The translations under genes were made by a program, and so were the position numbers. From Parvibaculum sp036499025 (GTDB lineage Bacteria; Pseudomonadota; Alphaproteobacteria; Parvibaculales; Parvibaculaceae): DNA of 21,169 bases. The DNA is taken from the NCBI GenBank assembly GCA_036499025.1, contig DASYEM010000017.1, positions 1 to 21,169 of the forward strand, given 5' to 3'. Below the pieces are notes generated by a model, which worked only from the letters and a program-made list of their open reading frames with translations, had not been told where the DNA came from and did not search any database. Shown here in pieces: positions 14,337 to 20,782 of this stretch. How positions within the stretch are numbered: position 1 is the first letter of the stretch; each line of letters opens with the position of its first letter.

Positions 14337-14343
14337 GAGCGCG

Positions 14344-14372
14344 AAAATAGAGGCGGCGGCGAAACCCGTCAA
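14344..14372 (-). promoter_or_regulatory. Promoter of the leuL-leuA transcript
   Basis: On the minus strand: TTGACG (14372-14367), exactly 17 bp, then TATTTT (14349-14344). The -35 matches the consensus at five of six positions. Expected initiation is at about 14338-14336, that is, at the leader ATG. It lies 30-60 bp downstream of the stop codon of the SCO gene, so leuA is transcribed independently of it. Confidence 0.7.
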
Positions 14373-14411
14373 GCCTTGCTATAGGCCAGCCTTCCTTCCC
14401 TATCTGCCGGA

Positions 14412-15035
14412 TCACATAAAGGTCCCGATTTTCTCGGCCATCTCCTCGGGGCTGACGCCCGGCGGAAAGAAGGTCAGGAATTTCCCGTCCGGGCCCATGA
14501 GATAGGCGACCGAGGAATGGTCCATCGTGTAATCGCTGGAACTCTCGTCGTCCTTAACTTTCTCGTAGAAGACGCGATATTCCTTCGCGATCCGGGCGAT
14601 CTGTTCGGGCGTGCCGGTGAGGCCGATAAGACGCGGGTCGAATTGCTTGACGTATTTGGCGAGCACGTCGGGCGTATCGCGCTCGGGATCGATGGTGACG
14701 AAGATCGGCTGCACCTCGCCGGCCTTCGGCCCGAGCTTCGAGGTGGCCCCGGCCATCACCTGCAACTCCGTCGGGCAAACATCGGGGCAGAAGGTGAAGC
14801 CGAAATAAATCAGCATGTATTTGCCTTTGAAATCGGCTTCCGTGACCTTCTTGCCGCTCTGATCGGTCAGCGTGAACGGACCTCCGATCAGCGCCTTGCC
14901 GCTGCCTTGCGCCTGTCCGGCTTGTCCCGATTTACCTTGAACGGTCGTCCCGTCGCCGGCGCGCCAGAGCCAGACGGCGGCGACAATGGCGACGATGAGT
15001 ATCGCGATGAGGGCAAGGGTTCGATTGCGTGTCAT
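14412..15035 (-). CDS. SCO1/SenC/PrrC family copper chaperone
   Basis: A 207-residue membrane-anchored thioredoxin-fold protein that delivers copper to the CuA site of cytochrome oxidase and may report redox state. TM anchor at about 6-24, then a short Gly/Gln/Ser linker. The copper ligands are Cys83 and Cys87 in FCPDVCPTE and His173 in MDHSS. FVTIDPERDTPDVLAKY is typical of the family. The ATG at 15035 (MTRNRTLALIAILIVAIVAA) is chosen since it directly precedes the TM helix; AGAGG lies 11 bp upstream. Longer in-frame starts would add a charged extension without family similarity. In Rhodobacter, senC/prrC adjoins regA/regB; here regB/regA lie 2 kb away, beyond two other genes. It is divergent from the ankyrin gene. 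All metal ligands are present. Confidence 0.93.
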   Translation of the reverse strand: MTRNRTLALIAILIVAIVAAVWLWRAGDGTTVQGKSGQAGQAQGSGKALIGGPFTLTDQSGKKVTEADFKGKYMLIYFGFTFCPDVCPTELQVMAGATSKLGPKAGEVQPIFVTIDPERDTPDVLAKYVKQFDPRLIGLTGTPEQIARIAKEYRVFYEKVKDDESSSDYTMDHSSVAYLMGPDGKFLTFFPPGVSPEEMAEKIGTFM

Positions 15036-15078
15036 AAGGGCTTTTGCCTCTCCAGAGCTTCTTGGTCTTGAACAGGAT

Positions 15079-15091
15079 GGCCGCTGCGGCC
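15079..15091. promoter_or_regulatory. Palindrome GGCCGC-T-GCGGCC in the SCO/ankyrin divergent region
   Basis: A perfect 6-bp inverted repeat around one T, 43 bp upstream of the SCO start codon and 86 bp upstream of the ankyrin gene start. It could be an operator for the divergent pair, but in GC-rich DNA such a palindrome can arise by chance. No clean -35/-10 pair was found for either gene. Confidence 0.3.
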
Positions 15092-15177
15092 TATAGAAGA
15101 TAGCCCCGCGACCCCTTTCCGCCCGACGGAATTGCACCACCGGGCCGGTTTAGACTACAGGGAGAAGAGGAAACGCG

Positions 15178-15789
15178 ATGGGCGACCAAATGACACGCTT
15201 TTTCCGGCCTTTTCTTGTCGCGAGTGTCGGCGTCTTGTTGCTGGGCGCGGGTCAGGCCTATGCCATCGAGGACACGCTGCCGGGCCAGAACATGAAGCTG
15301 CCCGACAACGCCATGATCGAGGCGGCCCGCGACGGCGATATTGCCGGTATCCGCGATGCGATGATGTCGGGCATTCCGGCCGATGACGGCGGCATCGATT
15401 TCGTTCCCGCGATCGTCGTCGCCACCGATTACAATCATCTCGACGCGGTCAAATATCTGCTGGAGCGCGGCGCCAATCCAAACCGCAAGGCGCGCGACGG
15501 ACGTACGGCGCTTGCCGTCGCCGCGCAGGCGGGCCGTTCCAACATCGCCACCGTTCTGCTCGACAAGGGCGCCGATCCGAACCTCGTGGCCCAGAACGGC
15601 GACACGCCGCTTTTCATCGCGGTGCGCGCGCATCGCACGTCCGTCGTGCAGCTGCTGCTTGAGCACAAGGCAGATGTCGAGGACACGGATGTCACCGGCC
15701 GCACGGCGCTCGATCTCGCGCAGGAACACAATTTTGACGATGTCGCGGCGCTGTTGCGTGAGGCAGAGAGCAAGGGCGGCGGCGGTTAA
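15178..15789 (+). CDS. Secreted ankyrin-repeat protein
   Basis: A 203-residue protein with a Sec signal peptide (hydrophobic 11-24, probable cleavage after AYA, residue 29), hence periplasmic. It has about four ankyrin repeats between 45 and 195. The clearest are DGRTALAVAAQAGRSNIATVL (107-127), NGDTPLFIAVRAHRTSVVQLL (140-160) and TGRTALDLAQEHNFDDVAALL (173-193), each preceded by GA(D/N)PN-type or ADVED turns. It ends in a Lys-Gly4 tail. Ankyrin repeats bind proteins, but no partner is evident. GAGG is 8 bp before the ATG at 15178; an ATG at 15190 would also give a good signal peptide. It is divergent from the SCO gene and 53 bp ahead of the hydrolase gene, so possibly co-transcribed with it. 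Confidence 0.9.
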   Translation: MGDQMTRFFRPFLVASVGVLLLGAGQAYAIEDTLPGQNMKLPDNAMIEAARDGDIAGIRDAMMSGIPADDGGIDFVPAIVVATDYNHLDAVKYLLERGANPNRKARDGRTALAVAAQAGRSNIATVLLDKGADPNLVAQNGDTPLFIAVRAHRTSVVQLLLEHKADVEDTDVTGRTALDLAQEHNFDDVAALLREAESKGGGG

Positions 15790-15804
15790 AGCGCGCTTCG
15801 GCCC

Positions 15805-15833
15805 TTTCAGCTCGCACCCAGCATCCCTATATT
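15805..15833 (+). promoter_or_regulatory. Possible promoter before the MBL-fold hydrolase
   Basis: TTTCAG (15805-15810), 17 bp, TATATT (15828-15833), 9 bp before the hydrolase ATG. It would give an almost leaderless mRNA, in keeping with the absence of a Shine-Dalgarno there. The -35 is poor. Confidence 0.3.
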
Positions 15834-15842
15834 TGATGGGTA

Positions 15843-16931
15843 ATGGACATAACCGAGAAGCCGCCTCGCACGAAATCGGCCCGCCTCCTGAGGCGCAAAC
15901 GGAACGCGGGCACTGAAATCCCCACCGATGGCGGCAAACCGTGGCATCACATGCCGGACGGGACCTTTCGCAATCCGCAAGGCAGCCCCATTCGCAGTCT
16001 GGGACGCATGAAGCATTCGGGGCCTTTTTTCCTGGAGATGCTGAAGCGTGGCGCGCGCAAGGTCGAAATCCCGGCGGGCCATGTTCTGCCCCGGGAAGAT
16101 GCGGTGCGCAGTCTCGACGAACATGTCGCGGGCAAGGAAGATTTCCTGACCTGGCTCGGCCATGCCGCCTTCCTGATCCGCATGAACGGCCTCACGGTCC
16201 TGACCGATCCCTATCTCACGAGTTATGCGGGCCCTGCGGGCCTTGGCCCCAAGCGCTTCGTCAAATGCGGTGTGCCGGTTTCGGCCTTGCCGCGCATCGA
16301 TCTTCTCGTCGTCAGCCACAATCATTACGACCATCTGGATGAGCGCGCTCTGGCGCAGCTGCCGCACAAGGCGCATATGACGGTCGTCGTGCCGCTGAAA
16401 CTCGGCGACTTCTTCCGCGAGCGCGGCTTTCCCAATGTCGTCGAACTCGACTGGCATGAGACGCATAGCATCAAGGGCGTCGCGGTTACGGCTTTGCCGG
16501 TCGTTCACTGGTCTCGCCGCTCCGGCTTTGACACCAACCGCACGCTTTGGGCTGGCTTCAAGTTGCAAAGCGAGGATCACAGCCTCTTCTTCGGCGGCGA
16601 TTCAGGCTATGGCCCGGTCTTCAAGGCGCTCGGCGAACAATACGGTCCTTTCGATACGGCGCTTCTCGGCATCGGCGCTTACGAGCCGCGCAATATGATG
16701 AAGGCGAGCCACGCCAACCCCGAAGAAGCCGTTCAGATGGCGCTCGATCTCAAGGCGCGCCGCGTCGTCGGCATGCATTGGGGCACGGTGCTGCTCACCG
16801 TCGAGCCGCCTTTCGAGCCGCCGGTGCGGTTCCGTCAGGCGGGCTCCGATCAGGGTTTTGCCGAAACCGATGTCTGGATCATGGCCATCGGCGAGACGCG
16901 TCCCCTCAAGGGCTGGCCTTCCAATCGATAG
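15843..16931 (+). CDS. Metallo-beta-lactamase-fold hydrolase (NAPE-PLD / UlaG-like)
   Basis: A 362-residue predicted zinc hydrolase. The metal-binding signature SHNHYDH is at 158-164. Further ligands are probably His222 (VVHWSRR), Asp253 (GGDSGYGP) and His312 (MHWGT). The core WLGHAAFLIRMNGLTVLTDP begins near 104, as in bacterial relatives of N-acylphosphatidylethanolamine phospholipase D and L-ascorbate-6-P lactonase. Arrangement and length fit the NAPE-PLD side, so a phosphodiester or lipid substrate is possible but unproven. The first 36 residues are basic, with no signal peptide. The start at 15843 lacks a Shine-Dalgarno; Met37 (MPDGTFRNPQGSP) is an alternative. It lies 53 bp after the ankyrin gene and 63 bp before regB. 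Confidence 0.88.
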   Translation: MDITEKPPRTKSARLLRRKRNAGTEIPTDGGKPWHHMPDGTFRNPQGSPIRSLGRMKHSGPFFLEMLKRGARKVEIPAGHVLPREDAVRSLDEHVAGKEDFLTWLGHAAFLIRMNGLTVLTDPYLTSYAGPAGLGPKRFVKCGVPVSALPRIDLLVVSHNHYDHLDERALAQLPHKAHMTVVVPLKLGDFFRERGFPNVVELDWHETHSIKGVAVTALPVVHWSRRSGFDTNRTLWAGFKLQSEDHSLFFGGDSGYGPVFKALGEQYGPFDTALLGIGAYEPRNMMKASHANPEEAVQMALDLKARRVVGMHWGTVLLTVEPPFEPPVRFRQAGSDQGFAETDVWIMAIGETRPLKGWPSNR

Positions 16932-16994
16932 AGCAGATGAGCTTGCGCGCGCATCGCGCTACACTCGCATCGCAATAGATGCGGGGAGCGAGCA

Positions 16995-18386
16995 ATGGCG
17001 GTCGTCGAAGAAGATCATGGCAGCATGCGCTGGGTACGGCGCCGGATTCTGAGTCCCGAATTGCGGCTCGGCACGGTCGAATCCGGCCGTGTGCGTTTGC
17101 AAACCCTGGTGCTGTTGCGCTGGCTCGCCATCGCCGGACAAATCGTCGCCGTGCTTCTCGTCAGTCTGGGCCTTGGCTTTCCGCTGCCGCTTGGTCTTTG
17201 CCTGATGGCGATTGCGGCGTCGGCCGGTCTCAACGTCTTTCTGACATTGCGCTATCGCACCACGGTGCGCCTGCCCGACTGGCAGGCCGCCGTCTATTTC
17301 GCCATCGACCTCGCGCAGCTCGCCGTGCTGCTTTTCCTCACCGGCGGATTGCAAAATCCCTTCGCGCTTCTTTTCATGGCGCCGGTGACGATCTCGGCGA
17401 CGACGCTCTCGCTCCGCAGCACCATCGCGCTTCTTGTTTTGTCGCTCGTCTATGTGACGTCGCTCGCTTTTTTTCACATGCCGCTGCCCTGGCGTCCCGG
17501 TCAGATCTTCGTCGTGCCCGATCTTTATCTCGTCGGCAATTGGGCGGCGATCAGCCTCGGCCTCGGTTTCATGGCCGCTTATGCCTGGCGTATTTCGCAG
17601 GAATCCAAACGCATGTCGGCGGCGCTCTCGGCGACGCAGTTCGTGCTCGCGCGCGCCCAACGCCTCTCGGCGCTGGACGGGCTTGCCGCCGCCGCCGCGC
17701 ACGAGCTTGGCACGCCGCTCGGCACCATCGCGCTCGTCGCCAAGGAATTGCAGCGCGGCGGTTTGACCGAACAGGAAATGAAGGACGACCTCGATCTCCT
17801 TGCGAGCCAGGCCGAACGCTGCAAGGAAATTCTCGGCCGCCTCTCGCGCGAACCGAAAGGCGAGGACGCGCTTTATTCGCGCCTGCCGCTCCACGTGCTG
17901 CTCGACGAAGTGGTGAACCCGCATCGTGACCTCGACGTGCGTTTTCGCGTCTCGATCATCGCCGGCGAGGCCGACGTCAATGAACCCGAGATATGGCGGC
18001 GGCCTGAAATCCTCTACGGCCTCGGCAACTTCATCGAAAATGCCGCTGATTTTGCCCGCGCTGAAGTGTCGCTCTCCGTCGTCTATGACAGCCGCCAGAT
18101 CGTTCTTTCGATCATGGATGACGGTCCGGGTTTCGCGCCCGAAGTGATCGAGAAACTGGGTGAGCCTTATGTGACGACGCGCCCCCGCGCCGGGCGTTCG
18201 CTCGAGCCTGACGGCGAACATGAGGGCATGGGGCTTGGCTTTTTCATCGCCAAGACGCTGCTCGAGCGCACCAGGGCGCGGGTCGAGATCGCCAATCGCG
18301 ACGACGGCAAGGCGGGCGCCCTGGTGACGGTCGTCTGGCCGCGCGAAGCCGTCGAAGCGGACTCGGCCTTTCCCCTCAAGGCTTGA
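16995..18386 (+). CDS. regB: Redox sensor histidine kinase RegB/PrrB/ActS
   Basis: A 463-residue membrane kinase that phosphorylates RegA according to the redox state of the quinone pool. Six TM segments cover about 36-197. The conserved quinone-site motif GGLQNPF is at 117-123. The phosphoacceptor is His236 in AAAAHELGTPLGTI. The redox-active cysteine equivalent to Cys265 of R. capsulatus RegB is present as Cys276 (AERCKEIL). The ATPase has the N box ENAADFA near 348-354, the G1 box DDGPGF at 375-380 and the G2 box GMGLGFFIAK at 411-420. All expected functional residues are present. GGGGAG precedes the ATG by 6 bp. It is followed after 106 bp by regA on the same strand. RegBA systems control respiration, carbon and nitrogen fixation and, where present, photosynthesis genes; none of those targets is here. 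Confidence 0.96.
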   Translation: MAVVEEDHGSMRWVRRRILSPELRLGTVESGRVRLQTLVLLRWLAIAGQIVAVLLVSLGLGFPLPLGLCLMAIAASAGLNVFLTLRYRTTVRLPDWQAAVYFAIDLAQLAVLLFLTGGLQNPFALLFMAPVTISATTLSLRSTIALLVLSLVYVTSLAFFHMPLPWRPGQIFVVPDLYLVGNWAAISLGLGFMAAYAWRISQESKRMSAALSATQFVLARAQRLSALDGLAAAAAHELGTPLGTIALVAKELQRGGLTEQEMKDDLDLLASQAERCKEILGRLSREPKGEDALYSRLPLHVLLDEVVNPHRDLDVRFRVSIIAGEADVNEPEIWRRPEILYGLGNFIENAADFARAEVSLSVVYDSRQIVLSIMDDGPGFAPEVIEKLGEPYVTTRPRAGRSLEPDGEHEGMGLGFFIAKTLLERTRARVEIANRDDGKAGALVTVVWPREAVEADSAFPLKA

Positions 18387-18403
18387 CCCGATGTTGCACC
18401 GTG

Positions 18404-18433
18404 TTGGCCTTGCCCCAAGAATGAGCCTAAAAT
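18404..18433 (+). promoter_or_regulatory. Possible separate promoter for regA
   Basis: TTGGCC (18404-18409), an 18-bp spacer and TAAAAT (18428-18433) in the regB-regA gap. The -10 is good, the -35 moderate. It would let regA be expressed in excess of its kinase. Confidence 0.45.
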
Positions 18434-18450
18434 CAGGGCATTGGCCGATG

Positions 18451-18469
18451 GCCGGTCGGACAGACCGGC
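18451..18469 (+). repeat. Hairpin GCCGGTC-GGACA-GACCGGC in the regA 5' region
   Basis: A perfect 7-bp inverted repeat with a 5-nt loop, 12 nt upstream of the regA Shine-Dalgarno and downstream of the possible regA promoter. No T-run follows, so an operator or mRNA structure is more likely than a terminator. Confidence 0.5.
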
Positions 18470-18492
18470 ATTTGGCGTAAAGAGGCGGCAAC

Positions 18493-19068
18493 GTGCAGAA
18501 AATGACCGAAAAAATTGACGACGGGGCAACCCCCTTCATTCCCGAGGACAGGACGCTCCTGCTCGTCGACGACGATGCGCCGTTCCTGACGCGCCTTGCC
18601 CGCGCCATGGAATCGCGCGGCTTCGAAGTGACGATCGCGAATACGGTGAAAGAGGGCAAGGAACAGGCGCGTGCGAAGAAGCCGGGCTTTGCCGTCGTCG
18701 ATCTGCGGCTTGAAGACGGCAACGGCCTCGACGTCGTCGCCGCCGTGCAGGACGCGCGCCCCGAGGCGCGCATCGTCGTGCTGACCGGCTATGGCAACAT
18801 CGCCACCGCCGTCGCCGCCGTGAAACTCGGCGCGGTCGATTATCTGGCGAAACCATCCGACGCCGACGCCATCGAAGCAGCGCTTCTGGCGAAAGAAGGC
18901 GACAAGGCCAATCCGCCCGAGAACCCGATGTCGGCGGACCGTGTGCGCTGGGAGCACATCCAGCGCGTCTACGAACTCTGCGACCGCAACGTCTCCGAAA
19001 CCGCCCGCCGTCTCAACATGCACCGCCGCACGCTACAACGCATATTGGCCAAGCGCGCGCCGAAGTAG
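18493..19068 (+). CDS. regA: Redox response regulator RegA/PrrA/ActR
   Basis: A 191-residue DNA-binding response regulator, partner of RegB. The receiver domain spans about 20-135 with acidic pocket Asp26/27/28, phosphoacceptor Asp70 (FAVVDLRLEDGNGL), Thr98 and Lys120. A short linker (NPPENPMSADRV) leads to the Fis-like helix-turn-helix at about 152-187 (VSETARRLNMHRRTLQRIL), which is nearly invariant in RegA homologues. The GTG at 18493 is favoured because GAGG lies 7 bp upstream; the in-frame ATG at 18502 (MTEKIDDG) would be 16 bp away. A hairpin and a possible own promoter lie just upstream. A palindromic repeat element follows the stop codon. Confidence 0.96.
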   Translation: MQKMTEKIDDGATPFIPEDRTLLLVDDDAPFLTRLARAMESRGFEVTIANTVKEGKEQARAKKPGFAVVDLRLEDGNGLDVVAAVQDARPEARIVVLTGYGNIATAVAAVKLGAVDYLAKPSDADAIEAALLAKEGDKANPPENPMSADRVRWEHIQRVYELCDRNVSETARRLNMHRRTLQRILAKRAPK

Positions 19069-19095
19069 GCCTTAGTCTGGGCCGAGCCTGCTTCC

Positions 19096-19197
19096 ATCTT
19101 TCGAGACGCGAGCTTTGCTCGCTCCTCAGGATGAGGATTTGGAAATGAAGACCCTCATCCTGAGGAGGCGCGGAACGCGCCGTCTCGAAGGACGAGG
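19096..19197. repeat. Composite intergenic palindromic repeat element
   Basis: Two inverted arms of about 40-45 bp. The left ends CTCCTCAGGATGAGG and the right begins CCTCATCCTGAGGAGG. Both contain CGAGACG or CGTCTCG followed by small hairpins (GCGAGC/GCTCGC; GGCGCG/CGCGCC). A short AT-richer centre (19137-19152) separates them. The CCTCATCCTGAGGAG ... CGTCTCGAAGGA(T/C)GAGG pattern is one I recognise from dispersed non-coding repeats in alphaproteobacteria such as Bradyrhizobium relatives. It may also end regA and mmcB transcripts, which converge here. No open reading frame is needed to explain it. Confidence 0.8.
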
Positions 19198-19214
19198 CCC
19201 CGGCGCAACCGCAA

Positions 19215-19691
19215 TCACTCCGGGTCGAGAAACCGGAACACGCGCCGCGCGGCGATGCGCGCAAAGAGCAGCGTCAATGCCTTGCGCCGCGCGCCCGGCA
19301 ACGTCACGTCATGCGCGCCTTCGCGCAAAATCTCCGCCCCGTATTTGTCGGCGACGATATAGCCGACATCAAGCGGCAGAAGGTCTCGCGGAAATTCCGG
19401 CGGCACGGCGAAGAAAAAGCGGTCGCAGAATTCCAGATAGTCTTCCCACTTCCCGTCGGTGAGATAGTCGGTCACGCTCGACTTGATTTCGATGATGATG
19501 ATTTCGCCCTTGGGCCCGAGCGCCATCATGTCCGCGCGGCGGCCCGTCGCCAGCGTGAGTTCCGTCACCGCCGCATAATTCATCTGCGCCAACAGCCGCG
19601 CGCAGCCGCGTTGCACGGCCGCGGCCGTCGCCGATTGCCGTCCGTCGAACAAACGGAAACTGTCTTCTATTTCGTCTTCGGGAACGCTCAT
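19215..19691 (-). CDS. mmcB: MmcB family DNA repair protein (DUF1052)
   Basis: A 158-residue protein resembling MmcB of Caulobacter, an SOS-induced factor needed for mitomycin C resistance. It has a PD-(D/E)XK nuclease-like core: TELTLATGRRADMMALGPKG, then the beta strand and motif IIIIEIKSS (E-x-K near residues 68-70), then DYLTDGKWEDYLEFCDRFFFAV (DKW...Y...CD), matching the family throughout. Cytoplasmic. The ATG at 19691 has no clear Shine-Dalgarno. I found no GTTC-N7-GTTC LexA box just upstream, unlike in Caulobacter, so SOS control here is unsupported unless the promoter lies before the next gene. It follows the phosphotransferase gene by 56 bp and is probably co-transcribed with it. Confidence 0.88.
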   Translation of the reverse strand: MSVPEDEIEDSFRLFDGRQSATAAAVQRGCARLLAQMNYAAVTELTLATGRRADMMALGPKGEIIIIEIKSSVTDYLTDGKWEDYLEFCDRFFFAVPPEFPRDLLPLDVGYIVADKYGAEILREGAHDVTLPGARRKALTLLFARIAARRVFRFLDPE

Positions 19692-19747
19692 GCGGCAAGG
19701 CTAGTATCGGGCGCGCGACGCCGCAAGCAACGCCCCGTCAAACCCGG

Positions 19748-20680
19748 TCAAACATAATCGATGCCCGCTTCGGCAAGACAATGCCGGAGCAGGCCCGTGC
19801 GCCGCATCGCATCGCGCGGATGGCCCGCATTGCCTTGCAGCGCCACCGTCATCAGCGCATCCGCCGATGAGGCGAGATAATAGGCGCGCATATCCGGTCC
19901 TTGTCCGCGCCGCGCCGCCACGCCGCGAAAAATGGAATCGCGCAACGGCCCGAGCGGTTCGAAATGCCGGAACTCCGCTTCGGCGAGGCTCCAGCCGCTT
20001 TCGGCGAAATCGACGAAGCCGAGCGGCGCGCGCGGGCCCGCGTCGATGACGTTGCCGGGATTGAGATCGCCATGCACGAAGACGAGTGGCCCCACGGCGG
20101 CAAGCTTTTCCCAAGCTTGCGCAATCGCATCCGCCGCCCGGTGCAGTTCGGCGCTGGCAAGCTGGGCGCGCGCCAGCCTCAGGCTCCGCGCGATCGTATC
20201 GGCGAGCTGTACATCGGCCGCTCTTGCGCGCTTCGTCGCCTCGGCATTGAAGTCGGCAATCGCCGCACCGATCCGTTCGCCCAGAAGATCGCGTTCGCGC
20301 GGGCTCATCGTCAGCACGGCGTCCGTCGTCAGCCGCTTGCCCTCGACGCGCGCCAGCCTGAGCCAGCCTGCAAGCGGCGGCGCCGAACCTATATAGCTAT
20401 TGGTGAAGACGCCGCCCGCGACGAGACGCGGCACGCACACATAATCCGTTTGAAGTCCGCCGAGAAAACCGAGCGCCGCCATCTCGCGGTGGTGCAGCGC
20501 CTCGCCGGAGCCGAGCCCGCCGTGACGGCGCACCACCTTCAGCATCGTCCCGTCGCCAAGATCGAAAACGCTGCCCCACAGACCTTCGCCCGCCAGCGTC
20601 CACGGGGCCGGGGGCAGGAGGGCATCGCCATGCGGCGCGATCTCTTTGTGCAGGGCCTGAAGCGTGGGCAAATCGAACAT
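19748..20680 (-). CDS. APH-fold phosphotransferase of unknown substrate
   Basis: A 310-residue protein of the aminoglycoside phosphotransferase/protein-kinase-like fold. The Brenner motif VHGDLNPGNVI (203-210, catalytic Asp205, Asn210) and the metal-binding DFAESG (Asp224, DFG equivalent) are intact. The N-lobe holds a probable ATP-binding Lys in TMLKVV near residue 48. It resembles fructosamine kinase/choline kinase-type enzymes more than known resistance proteins. The substrate is unknown; an antibiotic role should not be assumed. The start at 20680 (MFDLPTLQAL) is preferred over an ATG at 20716, which lies at the edge of the upstream terminator hairpin; neither has a good Shine-Dalgarno. 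mmcB follows on the same strand. Confidence 0.8.
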   Translation of the reverse strand: MFDLPTLQALHKEIAPHGDALLPPAPWTLAGEGLWGSVFDLGDGTMLKVVRRHGGLGSGEALHHREMAALGFLGGLQTDYVCVPRLVAGGVFTNSYIGSAPPLAGWLRLARVEGKRLTTDAVLTMSPRERDLLGERIGAAIADFNAEATKRARAADVQLADTIARSLRLARAQLASAELHRAADAIAQAWEKLAAVGPLVFVHGDLNPGNVIDAGPRAPLGFVDFAESGWSLAEAEFRHFEPLGPLRDSIFRGVAARRGQGPDMRAYYLASSADALMTVALQGNAGHPRDAMRRTGLLRHCLAEAGIDYV

Positions 20681-20721
20681 GCGCGCGAGATTAGCAGCGC
20701 GGTGCGGCTCGCACATAAGAA

Positions 20722-20750
20722 AAAGGGCGGCCCGAGGAAGGCCGCCCTTT
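20722..20750 (-). terminator. Intrinsic terminator of the right-edge gene
   Basis: An 11-bp perfect stem (AAAGGGCGGCC / GGCCGCCCTTT) with a 7-nt loop. On the minus strand it is followed by TTCTTAT. It starts 32 bp past the stop codon of the gene at the right edge and shields the phosphotransferase gene from read-through. Confidence 0.85.
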
Positions 20751-20782
20751 AAGGATCGAGTGACGCGAAGGAACGCTACAAC

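Larger units (their letters stand above)
14038..14343 (-). ncRNA. leuA leader RNA (candidate attenuator)
   Basis: A transcribed leader of about 300 nt, without a conventional gene, between promoter and leuA. On the minus strand, in order: the leucine-rich ORF, whose coding RNA folds as CTTGCG-N6-CGCAAG (14315-14298) or AGCTCAA/TTGAGCT (14299-14284); a stop-codon hairpin TCTGCGC-CTGA-GCGCAGA (14275-14258); GCGAAG-TTC-CTTCGC (14209-14195); an AT-rich GAAAA-CGA-TTTTC (14166-14154); CCGGAC/GTCCGG (14124-14098); and CGTGTTT-GAG-AAACACG (14091-14075). The leader ORF segment GCTTCTTCG (14310-14302), which spans two leucine codons, is perfectly complementary to CGAAGAAGC at 14186-14178, offering an alternative long-range pairing. 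GGACTGCC is repeated in tandem at 14092-14107 on the plus strand. I see no classic terminator with a U-run, so the switch could act by Rho or on translation. Confidence 0.6.

Noticed and set aside
16959..18773. 604-codon open frame antisense to regB and the start of regA
   Set aside because: It spans two recognised genes and their gap; composition (Arg/Glu/Lys/His-rich) reflects reading regB backwards.
19630..19720. Possible LexA box (GTTC-N7-GTTC) for mmcB
   Set aside because: The only similar sequence, inside the coding region, has GTTT and six-base spacing, so it does not match.
19748..20680. Aminoglycoside resistance gene
   Set aside because: The fold motifs are shared with many metabolic kinases, and nothing in the sequence or context indicates an antibiotic substrate.
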